Positions 32,851 through 44,986 of a stretch of 64,000 bases of DNA are shown one piece after another. The notes under the pieces are model-generated. The model saw nothing but the letters and a program-made list of their open reading frames with translations. It was not told where the DNA came from and searched no databases. Position numbers and translations under genes: made by a program. The stretch is from Mixophyes australis (Eukaryota; Chordata; Amphibia; Anura; Limnodynastidae): assembly GCA_036250195.1 (NCBI GenBank), contig JAVHZZ010000005.1, forward strand, positions 129,331,500 to 129,395,499, read 5' to 3'. The first letter of the stretch is position 1, and each line of letters opens with the position of its first letter.

Positions 32851-34465
32851 GCTGACTATTGATTTCCCGCGCAGCATTTGCTGCCGTAATATGCGCGGGT
32901 AGATGTGAGTCTTCTAGTCTATGTGAATCCCTCCTTGGAGGATATCTATGTGACCCACCTTTCTGTGTATTGAGTCTTTCCTTTTTACACTCTCTAGCGT
33001 AATGTCCTTCCTCGTTACAGTTGAAACACCTGATCACTTTAGGTTTCCTGTTATATGGGTTGTATGCTGGTGGTCGTGTATGCACCCCTTCTAGAGCCTG
33101 TATACTTACCGTCATTAACCTATCACTTTTCTCTTCCCTTTTTCTAAAAAGGTTCTTGTCATGCTCCACAGCAGACTCCCTAAGAGAGTCTACCGTGACG
33201 CCTCTCCAATTAGGTAATGTGGTTTGTACTCTCGTCTTTAAATTTTCTCTAAGGCCATCCATCAGTACCCCTACAGCTACCTCTCTGTGATGTGGGTCCT
33301 CACTTATGTTGGATATCTCAGTGAATCGTGCGATCGCTGTTATAGCTCTAGCAAAGTAATCTGAGGCAGTTTCACTATCCTTTTGTTTAATGGTGAAAAT
33401 CTTACTCCAATTTACTACTACTGGAAAACAGATGGCTAAGTGTTTGACAATTTGTTCTATATTCCGTTGGTTAATCTCATCAGTCAAGGTGTCATCTTCC
33501 TCCAACAAACAATCTTCAATAAATTTTTGTATGTTAGTATTGGGAGGAAGACACGCCCTCAACACTACCCGCCAATCCTTACTGGTTGGTTCGTGAGCAT
33601 TTCCTAAGTCTTTAACAAATTTCTGACATTTAGCTTACTCTTTTCTAGGATCTGGGAATTCAGTCATAATGGAACGTAATTCTGATCTAGTCCAGGGACA
33701 ATGCATTGTAACATTTCTTAAAGGAACTACACCATCCTTATCCGGTTTCCCATTGGGAACTGATATTGTGCGGACCGGGAACGCACCCTCTGGTACACTG
33801 ACTTCAGGAGACACTACAGGATTTACTGGTCCTAGATTTAGAACGCTTTCACTCCTAGTGATCACGCTACTCTCACCTATCTCAGCCATTTTCTCATACA
33901 TGCGCTGAGCCTCTAGTACACTAACGGCATGGGCAATGGCCGAAATCACAGTGGGTTCATCTTCACTTTCAGATACACTTGATTTAAACTGGTTTAAACA
34001 GGATACAACTTAGCAATTTTTCTATTTTCAGTTTTAACAACGGCTGTACTTACCCCTCCCGCCACATAAGGTGGCGGGGGCGCGCTTGCGCTGAGTTCGC
34101 CACGCTTCGCAACGGTTACATCCGCCTTGCGCGCGCTTTTCGTCACGCCTACTTCCGGTTTGCATTCGCTGCTCTGCCACGTGTTACTTTCCATTTGCCA
34201 CAATTTTAAACAATCATTATGTTTATTCCTCACTTTCATTGAGGTAATCAACCATACTTTATCTTTTACAGTATTTAGTACCTCTGCATTAAAACTTCCT
34301 ATTGTTGGGAAAGGCCTATCACAAGTTTTTGGTCATCTTGACCCACGTGTCACAATACACAGTTGCGTATGCACCATATTTCTTACACATGAGAAACTTC
34401 GCTGAACCAATAGGGCCTTCCTTAGGCAGTACACTGACCATCTCTAGCGTATGCTTAGCACCCAT
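32846..34465 (-). pseudogene. gag: ERV-B gag: matrix, capsid, nucleocapsid, broken
   Basis: Starts at the ATG at 34465 (Met-Gly, myristoylation type). A one-base shift near 34330 ends the first frame after about 45 codons. The second frame (to 33994) carries a PPPY late-domain motif near 34060-34085. Another shift near 34000 leads into capsid, which has an in-frame TAA at 33635-33637. From 33565 the frame is open through capsid and one zinc knuckle, CFNCNEEGHYARECKKE, to UAG at 32848-32846. Three lesions prevent a full Gag from this copy. ERV-A shows the first frame undamaged. Confidence 0.9.
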
Positions 34466-35479
34466 GTTGAACAATATACCTTCTACCCGGAACACAGACA
34501 CACCGCAATGCTCTGTTCCTTCCGGCCAAATGTGAAATACAGACACACCGCAATGCTCTGTTCTTTCCACCTAATAATTTCAACTCTGTTGCTATACTCA
34601 CCGCTAGAGATCTATAATGCTCGGTGAACGTATTTCCTTTAGCCGCGTTCACTCGCTTTTCTCGCCCCTGGCGAGGATCCCTAATACAGAAATATCACTG
34701 TGGGCCCCAAGGGCTATCAGCTCCTCGATACCCTGGCTCAACCACAAAAATCTGCTGAGTTTATTATCGCTGGGAGCGCAAGTTAATACAATCAACCTGC
34801 CTTTCCAGTATAATTCCTCCTAGCTGCTTCACCAATTTGCACTAACGGTGCGATCGGATCGCACAGCCTACCAATACTAATTATTAGCAAACCTTGCGAT
34901 CTATTGGTAGCGCTTTGCGAAAACCCGGTTTTCGCATTCGGTATACCTGCCCTGTATACCGTCCTTCAGTTGGGCAATCCGCCTCATCAGACAGCAACTG
35001 AGCACAATCCACAATAAAACAGTGTATCTACGTTACAACATCACACACTATACACCTTTTCTGCGCAGAAAATCAAAAGTTCCCAACAACAGTAATAATA
35101 TCTCAGAGGCTTTCACAAGTAATTATACTATACATGTACAATAACTATCAAAACGATTGTTTAACCACGTGGCAAGTCTACCGGAAGTTCGCGTACGCAC
35201 AGCAGGAAATACACATACGCTAAGCAATGCAATACAGTTAAAACGCACAATGACAGAAAAAAGAAACAGTTTTCTCTTTTGTCCCTAGGTTCTAGTTAGC
35301 AAGCCCTAGATAATGCAAAACGGACATTCGGTTTCGCAACACAGAGTAAAATTCAGGTTTTGAACACCATGCGTTCTTACCCGTTTATGACGCGTCTCCA
35401 CCCTTTGTTGAGGAACCGAAATCCGTTGGTCTTGCGTATCATCTGCAACGAAACCTCCAAAGCTCACGAGCCCCCAAAT
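34466..35479 (-). other. ERV-B leader with proline-type primer-binding site
   Basis: 1.0 kb between LTR and gag. Next to the LTR (35461-35477) the minus strand reads TGGGGGCTCGTGAGC; the first 11 bases equal the start of the tRNA-Pro primer site of murine gammaretroviruses, and later bases differ. A ~44-bp direct repeat (acagacacaccgcaatgctctg twice, 34494-34565) lies near the gag end. It is absent from ERV-A. No gene. Confidence 0.75.
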
Positions 35480-36320
35480 TGTTATGTGCGTATTGTCACT
35501 AACCAATAACGATTGTCGAACCTCGAGTTGTGTTTCCAAAGCACAGAGATTTATTTGCAAATAATAGAATATATATATGCTCAAGCAAAGTAATAGTAAA
35601 TACAGCCGTTACTTATCGCAGGCGCTCTGGATCCAGTGCAGTCATTCAATCCTGAAGTCTGGGGACAAGATGTCTGCCCTCTGGATCACAAGCTGCTGCT
35701 TATATACACAATCAAATACAGTAATACAATGAAGATGGTATAGCTTGCATCTATTGGTCCAGGTCTCAGGAATGTCCAAGGGGTCGTCAATCATTGGCTG
35801 GTTCATCCTAAGGAATCCAAAGGAGGGGATCATCTCTGCAGGGGGTATGCTCTGCTCTTCCCGCCAGGATTCCTTAGTCTTAAGTAGTTCATAATTCCCT
35901 ATCATTCATAACTTGCGTATGCACTCTGCGATTCCCTCGCAGAGTGAACCAAACAGTAGGATATGTAATAAGGTTCATTATGATACCACTCATGATGTTA
36001 TTCCTTTAACCCATTCCGTGTATTTCACTAATATGCATGTAACTCTGATATAACATATAAATACTACTATATTTCGACATAACTGACTATGTGTTGCAAC
36101 TACCATTAATGTGTACTATTTTATAAGTATGCGTGTTTGTGCGAATGTATGGTAAAAGACCGATTACTGTTGCTGCCACGTGTAGTGGATGCGTACGCCC
36201 TTTCACGCCGTAGCGTGCCCTTGTACGTCGTAGCGTACCGTACGCATCTTTTCAGACAAAGACAACCAAGTTTGCTAGACTTTAATTGAAATGACTTTAT
36301 CCAATTTGCTGACTTCGACA
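35480..36320 (-). repeat. ERV-B 5' LTR (promoter)
   Basis: 841 bp, same ends as the 3' LTR. TATATAA (35706-35700, minus) is a plausible core promoter, with AATAAA at 35555-35550. A doubled CACGCCGTAGCGT-like segment in U3 (about 36200-36235) resembles an enhancer repeat and is shared with ERV-A. Confidence 0.95.
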
Positions 36321-36762
36321 CTATGATATAAGGATCATTGATATTATATGATCTGATGATTCATATATCTAAAATAGATAGCTTAATAGAACTAACAAAA
36401 AATAAATATAAAAATAAAAGTATATATATATAAACCCAAGTATAGGTGTGTATAAATACACAACAGATAGAGTGTGCAATGCACCTCTATAAACAAGTCT
36501 AATGATGTTGATAAATAAAAAAATATTATAAAAAATAAATATAAAAATAGATATAAAAAATAATAAATAATAAATACAAATTTAAACACAAACCAAGGCA
36601 AATATAAATCATAATAAAATATTAAGCACTCTACATGACCGAGTGTTATTGGCAGTAACCACCAGAAATAACCAGATACAAAACAGGAATATTAGCGTAT
36701 AAACAAAAAGTAATAGAAACCCACTAATCAGCCTTATTTTAAATTATTTCATTAAGTTTCAA
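36321..36762 (-). other. PLE 3' untranslated, AT-rich
   Basis: Continuation of the Penelope-like element between the ERV-B border and the end of its ORF. 36390-36560 is very A+T-rich with repeated ataaaaataaatata. No gene. Confidence 0.55.
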
Positions 36763-39700
36763 TTATTCATTTAGACCTGGGGGGGATAATGTATTAAGAA
36801 GATATATCCAGAACACCTCTTGTTTGCAAAGTTTCTTAAAGCGATCACCTCTGGCTGTAGATTTTATAAGTTCCAGGCCTGTAATGGATAGACCATCTGG
36901 GTTGCAATTATGTTTTATACAAAAATGTCTTGATACACCATGAGACATCAGCCCATTAAGAATGTTTCTTCTATTTTCATTAAACCGTAATTTAAATTTT
37001 CTAGTAGTACGACCAACATAGTATAGGTTGCAACTACAAATAAATAACATAGGACGAGTTGCAATTTATAAAGCCACGAATATTATACGTCTTGTCTTTC
37101 TACATAGTCTCCACAGAGTATATTTTTTTTTTTTTTTAATGAAATTGCAAGTAATGCACCGTGAACTTCCACATTTAAAAGAGCCATCTGGAACAGATGG
37201 AAACCATTTTAATTCCACCTCATCTAGGGGTGCTTTTTTATCCAGTAATGGTTTCTCATAGAAATTTTTGACTGATGTTTGTGGTAGTATGTTCTTTAGA
37301 TTATTTGCTTTTTTGAAAACAACTATTGGATTTGTAGGCAAAAGTGATTTCAAGACTGAATTCTGTTTTAAGATGGAATAATTGTAACGAACAATCCTCT
37401 GTATAGCCATAGAGGCTTTGTTATATTTGGAAATAAATGCCCATTCTAAATTTTTATTATGATAATCTTTAGCTTTATTTTTATTTATATTTTTATGTTT
37501 CTCGTTCAAAAGTTTTCTGTTACTAATTGATATCTCATGGGGATCAGTTTCCACAGATAGCTTATCTTTATTGGGGATCAATAAAGTCCCTCTATTGGTT
37601 CCTAGTACCTCTTCAAATGCTTGATGTACCAAGACCGAAGGATACCCTCGGTCCAAAAAGTTTTTTAGCATTATAGTAGACTGTTGAACAAAGACATCAT
37701 CATTAGAGCAATTGCAACGTAAGCGCGTAAATTGGACCTTGGGATATTCTTTTTCCATTTGTGATAACGGGCACTTGAAAAATGTAAATAATTATTGCAA
37801 TCAACTTGTTTAAAGTATGTAGAGGTAGATATTATACCATCTATACTGTAAGGGACAGGTCAAGAAAAATCAATTTGAGTTCTATGATATTTATATGTGA
37901 ATTTAAGATGATAATCATTCAGATTCAAATAATCCACAAAAGCTCGGGCCTGTGCTTTACCCCCTTTCCAAATGAATAATAAATCATCTATGTAACAGCC
38001 ATATAGGACGAGGTCCACACCAAACTTGCCATAATTTGTAAATAATAACTGCCTTCAAACAAAAAATAATTATGTGACAAAATAAATTATATAGATTTTA
38101 AAAGAAATTTCTGATGAACAACAGAAAGAGCACCATCTTGTTTTAATACTCCTTCCATCCCTTCAAATCCCTTCACGTGAGGTATATTTGTGTATAAGCA
38201 TTCAACATCCATAGTTAAAAAGGCAAACTCCTAACTCCAAAAAATATTTTGAAGAAGACTCAAAAGATGTGTAGAATCACGAATGTGAGATTTCAAACGA
38301 ATTACCAAAGGCTGCAAATAAAAATCAACATAACTAGATAAATTCACCGTGAGAGAACCCATTCCAGAAATAATAGGGTGTCCCGGGGGAGATGATAAAT
38401 GTTTGTGAATTTTAGGCAAATGATAATAAACCAGCGTAATGGGATAAGAGACCAAAGAAAATCTAATTCATTTTTTGAAATGGCCCCCTCGTCCAAAGCT
38501 GAATCAAGAAGATCCTTCAGTTCTAATTTCTACAATTCACTTGGATTAGTTGTTAATTTTTTTAGAAATCTATTTGTCTATAGGCTTCCTTTTTGTAGTC
38601 AACCAAATCATATATAACTACGCCACCTCCCTTATCTGTATTCTTAATAATAATTGAGGAATCATGTTGTAACATTCTAAGAGCTTCTTGTTCCCGAGAT
38701 GATAAATTTATACATTTCTTTTTATTTTTATTCATTTTGAAGCATAAGTCTCTAAACTGTTCCATAGTGACCTTATAGAAGCAGTCCATCTGTGGACTCT
38801 TCATATGTAACGGAAAGAATTCAGATTTTGATTTAAACTTTGACCCAGTAAAAGTATTCTGTTGATTAATATCAAATATCACAGTATGAGAATCCTCAAT
38901 TTGGTGAGATAATAACCTCAATTCCTCCAAATCGTGCAATGCTTGAATTTCTTGTTCTGTGTCTAAAATAATGGGTTGGAATGATGTATACAACCCATTT
39001 GACTTTAGGCTTTTATTTGCAAAGTATTTTTTTACGACAGAGTAGTCTCATATATCTGTTTAACTCTGTAAACAACTCAAATAAGTTTGGGTCTGATGAT
39101 GGAGCAAGATTTAATCCTTTACTCAAAAGTTCAATTTGGGCTTCTGTCAGTACTTTCTTAGATAAATTAAATATTCCTCTCCCCTCAGGAGGTCTTTTAT
39201 TGGTGTTATGAATATTTTTTACTTATATTCCTGTTCTTATTTCTATTCTCTATACCTCTATTTCTATTTCTATCTACATTTCCAGCTCTAATTCCATTTC
39301 TATTTTTGTCATAAATAATTGTATTCTTATCTATAATTTTCTATTCTTAATTTCCAAATTCCTTTGTGGATTTCCAGCCAATATTTGTCCATTCCTAATC
39401 TCTTTAACATACAAAAAGTTCTCATCATCAGAATAGCTCTCACTAGGATCTAAATTTAATTCCAGACTCTCATGTCTGGATCTAGGTTTTCTTCCCTGTC
39501 CTCTGACAGGTGTCTTGATCTCTTTTTCGGACCTGTTGAGAGTAACTGATAACGATTTTGATTTGTCCAATCTTTTCCCTTTTCTTTCTGAGACAGATGT
39601 GTCCCTAAAAAAAGACTGCCTCCTGACTTTTATTAGAAGGTAACCCAATTAGAATCATCATCACTAGATCGAATACGATGTCTATTTAGTGGTCTATCAA

Positions 39701-39996
39701 TTTTTTTAGGTCTAACGCTAGTATATTCCTGTATACGGGAACCATTATAAACCTCTCTAGGACTTTCTACACTGGCTCTTCTGTAAGGTGGTCTTTTTTG
39801 TCTTTGTAAAGAGGAATTGCGTTTCATCCGAGGTTGTGCTAAATCGATCTTTCCCTAGGGAATCTTCTCCAACTTGTACTTCTTTCTGTTTTTTCCCCCT
39901 TCTATTAAAAGTTCTGACTCTATCTTGTTGGTAATATTGTAAGTCTCTGTCATATTTGGACTTTTTATTATTAATTATTTGACGCTCATATTCCAC
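36763..39996 (-). pseudogene. Penelope-like retroelement ORF: RT and GIY-YIG nuclease, degraded
   Basis: Minus-strand polyprotein spread over several frames. The N-terminal part (39996-39331) is Lys/Arg/Ser-rich. Next is an upstream RT block with IIIKNTDKGGGVVIYD (38562-38993). The reverse transcriptase has YHLPKIHK and PIISGMGSLTVNLS (38231-38455) and CYIDDLLFIW near 37970-38010, a Penelope-type catalytic box. Then come CGSSRCITC (near 37150-37190) and a C-terminal GIY-YIG nuclease (37050-36763) with LYYVGRTTRKFKLRFNE and GLNE at the end. Frameshifts include one at a long A run near 37127-37139. This order (DKGG, RT, GIY-YIG) defines Penelope elements. Confidence 0.85.
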
Positions 39997-40183
39997 TACT
40001 CATTAATCCTTTTATCTTTTTCGATGAGTGCTTCTATATCATCATGTGCCTCTAGTTTATTTTTAATGTTCTCAATTTCCTTTGTGAGAATTTTACTTAG
40101 TAGTGCAAATTCAGAGAAAAAGCCTGCAAGGACTTGTATATTATTTCAGCAATGACAAATTCAGCAATGTCTTTGGATATATA
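39997..40183. other. PLE 5' flank and first copy of an ~85-bp repeat
   Basis: 40118-40191 (gcctgcaaggacttgtatat, then atttcagcaatgacaaattcagcaatg) recurs at 43034-43126 on the other side of the inserted hAT-like element. The two were adjacent repeats before that insertion. Confidence 0.65.
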
Positions 40184-40439
40184 TATAACACCAGGGTCGG
40201 ACTGGCCATCTGGCACTTCTGGTATGCCTAGATGGGCCGGTCCGACTCCCAGCTGTAACCGATCCGGCTTCTCCTTCTTCTTTATCCCGGCGCCGGCGCT
40301 CGCTGTGCTCTTCAAGCCTACCTGCGCTCCCAATGCGCAGAACGTAGGAGCGCGGTCTGGAATCTGGAGCCACCGAGTGAATGCCGGCAGTGTAAGGGAA
40401 TACAAGGTAAGCCAATAACTGCGGTGGGGGGGAAGAATA

Positions 40440-40890
40440 AGTAAAAAATACTGTAGGCGAGGCAACGGCTGTAGGAGGGGGAGGGGGGTGCTAAGGAAAT
40501 ACCTGCAGTGGGGGAATTAGTAAAAATGACTTGGGGGAGGCAGTGGCTGTAGAAGGGGGGGGTAAATAAAAATGACTTAGGGGGAGACAGAGGCTGTAGA
40601 AGTGGAGTAAGTAAAAATGACTTAGGGAGGGGGCAGTGGCTGTAGAAGGGGGAGGTAAGTAGAAATGACTGAGGGGTGCCAATGGCTGTAGGAGGGGATG
40701 CTAAGGAAATACCTGCAGCGGGGGGAGTTAGTAAAAATGACTGAGGGAATTGCAATGGCTGTAGTAGGGGAGGTAAGAAAATACCTGCATGGGGGGACAA
40801 TGACTGTTGGAGGGGGTATTGAAAATATCTGCAGGGGGGAGTAAGGGCAATGGCTGCAGGGGGTAATGAAAATGGCCGAAGGTGGGTAAT
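40440..40890. repeat. Minisatellite in the hAT-like element
   Basis: About eight diverged units of 45-60 bp with aaaatgactnagggg and ggctgtagnaggggg. The 198-codon minus ORF over it is a Leu/Pro/Ser-rich repeat translation. Confidence 0.85.
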
Positions 40891-40916
40891 GAAATGGATT
40901 TTTCTATTAATCAAGA

Positions 40917-40924
<8 letters not shown>

Positions 40925-40984
<60 letters not shown>

Positions 40985-40986
40985 TA

Positions 40987-41029
<43 letters not shown>

Positions 41030-41040
41030 ATGTACATTTC
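40925..41040. repeat. (TA)n with flanking inverted repeat
   Basis: Two TA arrays. The second is bracketed by atgtacataattg and its inverse caattatgtacat, so this DNA could extrude a long cruciform. Confidence 0.9.
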
Positions 41041-43126
41041 TATACACTTTACTGCCTACAGCGCTGTTCTTGTGTTTTGTGTTTAGATGTGTGGTTTAGT
41101 TAGAAGAAGAGCAATAGTCCCTTTTAACAGCTGCAGCGGGAAGTATTAACTTGTTTGGAAGTACACAATTTATTTTTGTGTATAGATGAGTTTATTAAAT
41201 TAATTTTTTATTACTTTTTTACGCTGGTTTACTCTTTTAATAGCACTGGAGATTATTTGTGCAGGGGTAATAAAATATCTTGGGGGTATTTAATAAATAG
41301 AGCAGCTTTGGGGGGCATGATCTCTTTATTGTGTGGTGGGTACATGAAAGCTCTCTGTGGCCTTAGCGATCACTAGAATACTAAATACTTCTGAAATAGG
41401 GCTGGTAGAGGTTAATATTTGACAGCAAATGTTCAGTTATTGCCTTTATATGCCTGTACAATGGGGTAGTTTTATTTGGCCATAATGGAGTGTTTTGTTT
41501 GAACTAAATGGCCTAATCATTCAGGGTTTATTAACATTTTGCATTATAATAAAATATGACACAATGTTCAATACAGGACTCCCAACTTTCCAAAATCCAT
41601 CAAAAAAACAACAAAGCTGCAAGAACAAGCAAGAGAGAAGAGCAAGAACAGGTAAGAGACAACGGCGCAATCTGTCTAAACTTGAATGCTGGAGAATACA
41701 TCTGAATATTCATATTCATGAGTATTTCTAATACATTGGGGGGGGGGGGGGGGGGGCGCAACCAGTGTATTCTACTAGGGCAGGCAGAACACTTAATCAC
41801 CCTTAACCCTTTTGTTTTTCCTTACTCTCCTTAATGACTCAAACCCTATATGTTTAATTTTTGCAGAGAACCATTCCATTGACTTATTCTGCCTTAGTGA
41901 ATTTAATCAAATTTAATTATTTGCACCAGTTTTTTGCAGCGCTGTATTTTTTAGTTTTTCTGTCTTGAGTTGGGACATATAGTAAGGTCCTCTATTACAG
42001 ATGCAACTTAATTTTCCAACTGGTAAGAAGCAAGCTCAGCACCAGAATTTGCTCGTTGGTTATATTTTATAGACTCATAAACAAACAGTAAATGTAAAAT
42101 GTAACTTTCATTAGGTATATTTAACATAGACGGAAATTACCTTAAAGCATTAAAATGATCCAAAGTGATTTATTTGGAAATGGCTTAAACAATATGTAAA
42201 GGATGCAACATTTATATCACTCCTTGTCCAAAATGGAGAGACTAGAATCAATAACTATCCCGCTATATAATTCAGTACAATGTTGTATCCTTTAGATATT
42301 GCTTAAGCTTATTTATACCGTCTGATTTCCAAATTATTATTTTAATACTTGAAGGTAATTTCAGTATATATTTCAGTATATATTAAATATACCTAATAAA
42401 AGTTACAGCAAAGGTGACAGCAGTCATAAATGGTGTGGGAAGTCCAGGGGCAGAGCCTCTTGTACCTGGTGGAAGGGGTCATGTTGTAGGGCCGCTGACT
42501 TATGGTTTACTTAAATTTCAGTAATTAGGTCTTTTATTTCAATTCTATGCAATATTTATGTTTTACATGTTAATTTTAGTTGTTGTATAAAATACTTGTT
42601 ATTTTTGGTTTGATGCTGTGGCTTACTTATAGTATATTATGATTTAATAAATTGCTATTGCCATTGCATCTCAAATTACTGTCTTATATGGTGCAGTGGG
42701 AAGTAGCATGGACACACTATACATTGTATTTTAACTATATATAATTTTTTTAAAAAACAAAAAAACCATTGTGGTTTTGTGCATTTTCCCAGTGCTCCAG
42801 GTGCATTGCACAAAAAGGGAATTGATCAGGGTGGGCAGAAGACAATTTGTGATAAATACGTTTGTGCTGAAGCTTTATATTGCACTGCACCAGCAACACC
42901 ACATCAGCACGCAGCAATATTGTGCATGGAGCCCACAGCAGGTGGGCCTGTGTACTTTAAATGCCAGGGCTGATTTTTAGTCCCAGTCCGGCCCTGTATA
43001 ACACCCTACACTTTGTGGTCCAAAATCAGACAAAAAGCCTGCAAGGACTTGTATATTTGTATTTGTATTTCAGCAATGACAAATTCAGCAATGGACCTCT
43101 TGTCTTTGGGTGTATATATAACGCCA

Positions 43127-43679
43127 TACACTTTTTGTACACTACATCTACTCTCTATCTCAATCTATTCTACCCCTTCTGTAACCCTCTATTAAATGGC
43201 GTTAGATCACAGTGAAGGACGGTATTTATACATCCTAAAACTCCCGAGATCCGACGACGTTACAATGATGTTTGCCTCGATTTGGATTCCGAATTGGTGC
43301 GAAAGTACCGACTTGGATCCCCTTAGTTCGGGTGGGCTCAGTTTTCGGGAAACCTAGCCCACCCACCTCAAGTTATATTAGACAAATGTCTAACCTTAGT
43401 GAGCACTGTTTTTTCTACATTGTTCTTGAAACAAATTAAAAATGTTCCACATTTAGATTTAGCAACTGTAGGAATTTCTTGGCATACCAACAAGATATTG
43501 CAATCCTAATCATGTTATCTGTTCCTATGTATACTAACCCATGAGTACATTTTGCAAGAGCAAGTAATGAAATTTTTAGTGCTACTGGTCTATTTTTCAC
43601 ATTTATTTTTAGTGTAGCTTTTAGATTTATTAATTTCATTTAGTGTAGCTTTTTCCTTACAGTGTCGCAAAACACTTTT
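43127..43679. other. Unassigned, with hAT-like GC-richer remnant
   Basis: 43200-43370 contains cgagatccgacgac, ttcggattccgaa-like and gttcgggtgggctcag. These phrases also occur near the right end of the inner hAT (51260-51400), so it is probably a fragment of a related element end. 43380-43679 shows nothing clear; it may be decayed pol sequence. Confidence 0.4.
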
Positions 43680-43993
43680 AAGTATTTATGACACTGTCAT
43701 GAAAAATTATCAGCTGAGTCTGTGACTGTAAGTTGGGCTACTGAGCTGAATGTAAGCCTAGTGACTTAGCTTCAATTACCTCATCCTGTGTAATGACTGC
43801 ATATCCTGTCTCTAGTGAACCATCATGTGTTTGTTTATGACAACTTCCATCAGTAAAGAAAATTTAAACTGGATTCTCCAATGGAGTCTCAGGAATGTCT
43901 TGTCATACAGAAAGAACTTTGAATAATGCACTTAATTCAATCATGCTCATTATCCTGTGAGGTTTCAGAGGGCAACAATATAGCAGGATTGAG
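43680..43993 (-). pseudogene. ERV pol fragment: RNase H (left of outer hAT)
   Basis: Minus-strand remnant matching the ERV-B RNase H in order: a DGSCH-like motif around 43840-43850, then a TGYAV and LHSAQ pattern, disrupted by frame changes. It is followed leftwards by unrecognised sequence. The outer hAT starts at 44002 with its duplication at 43994-44001. The upstream part of the same gene lies at 52590-53010. Confidence 0.65.
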
Positions 43994-44001
43994 ATTCTAA
44001 C
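43994..44001. repeat. Target duplication of outer hAT, left
   Basis: ATTCTAAC, matched at the right by ATTCAAAC (52239-52246), seven of eight bases. Confidence 0.8.
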
Positions 44002-44986
44002 TAGAGATGCTCAGGCTTGGTTCCCGGAGAACCGAACACACCCGAACTTAGCAGATCTGAGTACCGAGCCCTTTCGCGCACCATCAGAATTGAAAACAAG
44101 GCAAAACATCATTGTTACGTTGTCGGATCACGCAAGTTTTGCATCCTATAAGTACCGACCTCCATGGCGATCCAGCGCCATTTCACAGAGGGACACAGAA
44201 GGGGTAGCACGGTTCTTGGAAGTCTGTAGTGCAGTTGGGCAGCATCATAAGTAGGAAAAAAAGAAGAGGGGTAACAGTGTTCTTCAAAGTCTCCAGTGAC
44301 ATTCAGGAGAGCTCCATTGCTCTATTGCTAAATGTCATTACTGAAATAGAAATAATAGGGCTTGGCAGGCTTGGTCTTCTAAATCTGCAGTCAAATTGTA
44401 CGGTGTTATATAGCTAACACGCAAACAGGTGAGCTCCATTGCTAATTGTCATTGCTGAAATAGAAATAATAGGGTTGGCAGTGTCCTTCTGCACTTGCAT
44501 TGTACTGTGCCATAGCTCACCCAGAAATAGGAGATGTGGCAGTGTCCTTGTCACTCTCCAATCTTCAGTCACATTGTTCTTGTCACTTTCCCATCTCAGT
44601 CAATAATGATACTAATCCCTCTACCTCATGTGCTAAAGCCTGTGTTACAGTGCATAGTGGTTTAAGTCAGGGAAACCAAAATGTAAATAAAAAGCTTGTA
44701 CCTTTTTAAAGAAAAAAAAAAAACACCTATCTAATAAAGGTAAAAGTTTACTGTAGAAAAACATAAAATTGCCAACATGCCATTCTATCCAAAATATTAC
44801 CAAGCATACCAGCATCAGCTAGTTCCCTTCTCTCAGCTAGATCTCAGCACCTGCAATCTACACTGTAATAATATTCACCCTCATCAGTTGTACATCATCC
44901 TCAAACAATACTAATTCATCCCCACCATCACAGAAGTGTATTTTGATGTAATTGCCGGTAATGGCCTTCCTCATGGAATTTGTAGT

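Larger units (their letters stand above)
26460..36320 (-). mobile_element. ERV-B: complete class I provirus
   Basis: 9861-bp provirus on the minus strand: 5' LTR (35480-36320), primer-binding site, leader, gag, pro-pol, env, purine tract, 3' LTR (26460-27300). Both LTRs are exactly 841 bp and differ at about ten positions by eye. CTAT lies outside each end (26456-26459 and 36321-36324), a 4-bp target duplication as in gammaretroviruses. A proline-type primer site, one-frame gag-UAG-pol, a single zinc knuckle and a CWVC motif in Env all point to the gamma/epsilon group. Gag and pol are broken; env is open. Confidence 0.95.
40192..42996. mobile_element. Non-autonomous hAT-like element with perfect 8-bp duplication
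   Basis: 2805 bp, ends CAGGGTCGGACTGG and, inverted, CAGGGCCGGACTGG. TATAACAC lies directly outside both ends (40184-40191 and 42997-43004), the 8-bp duplication of hAT transposition. No transposase was found. The interior holds a minisatellite (40440-40890), a TA-rich cruciform (40925-41040), a G run (41738-41757) and otherwise AT-rich sequence from 41041 to 42960 in which I see nothing. It shares the CGGACTGG core with 12874. Confidence 0.9.

Noticed and set aside
40318..40914. 198-codon Pro/Leu/Ser-rich ORF (minus)
   Set aside because: It is a minisatellite translation within a non-autonomous hAT-like element.
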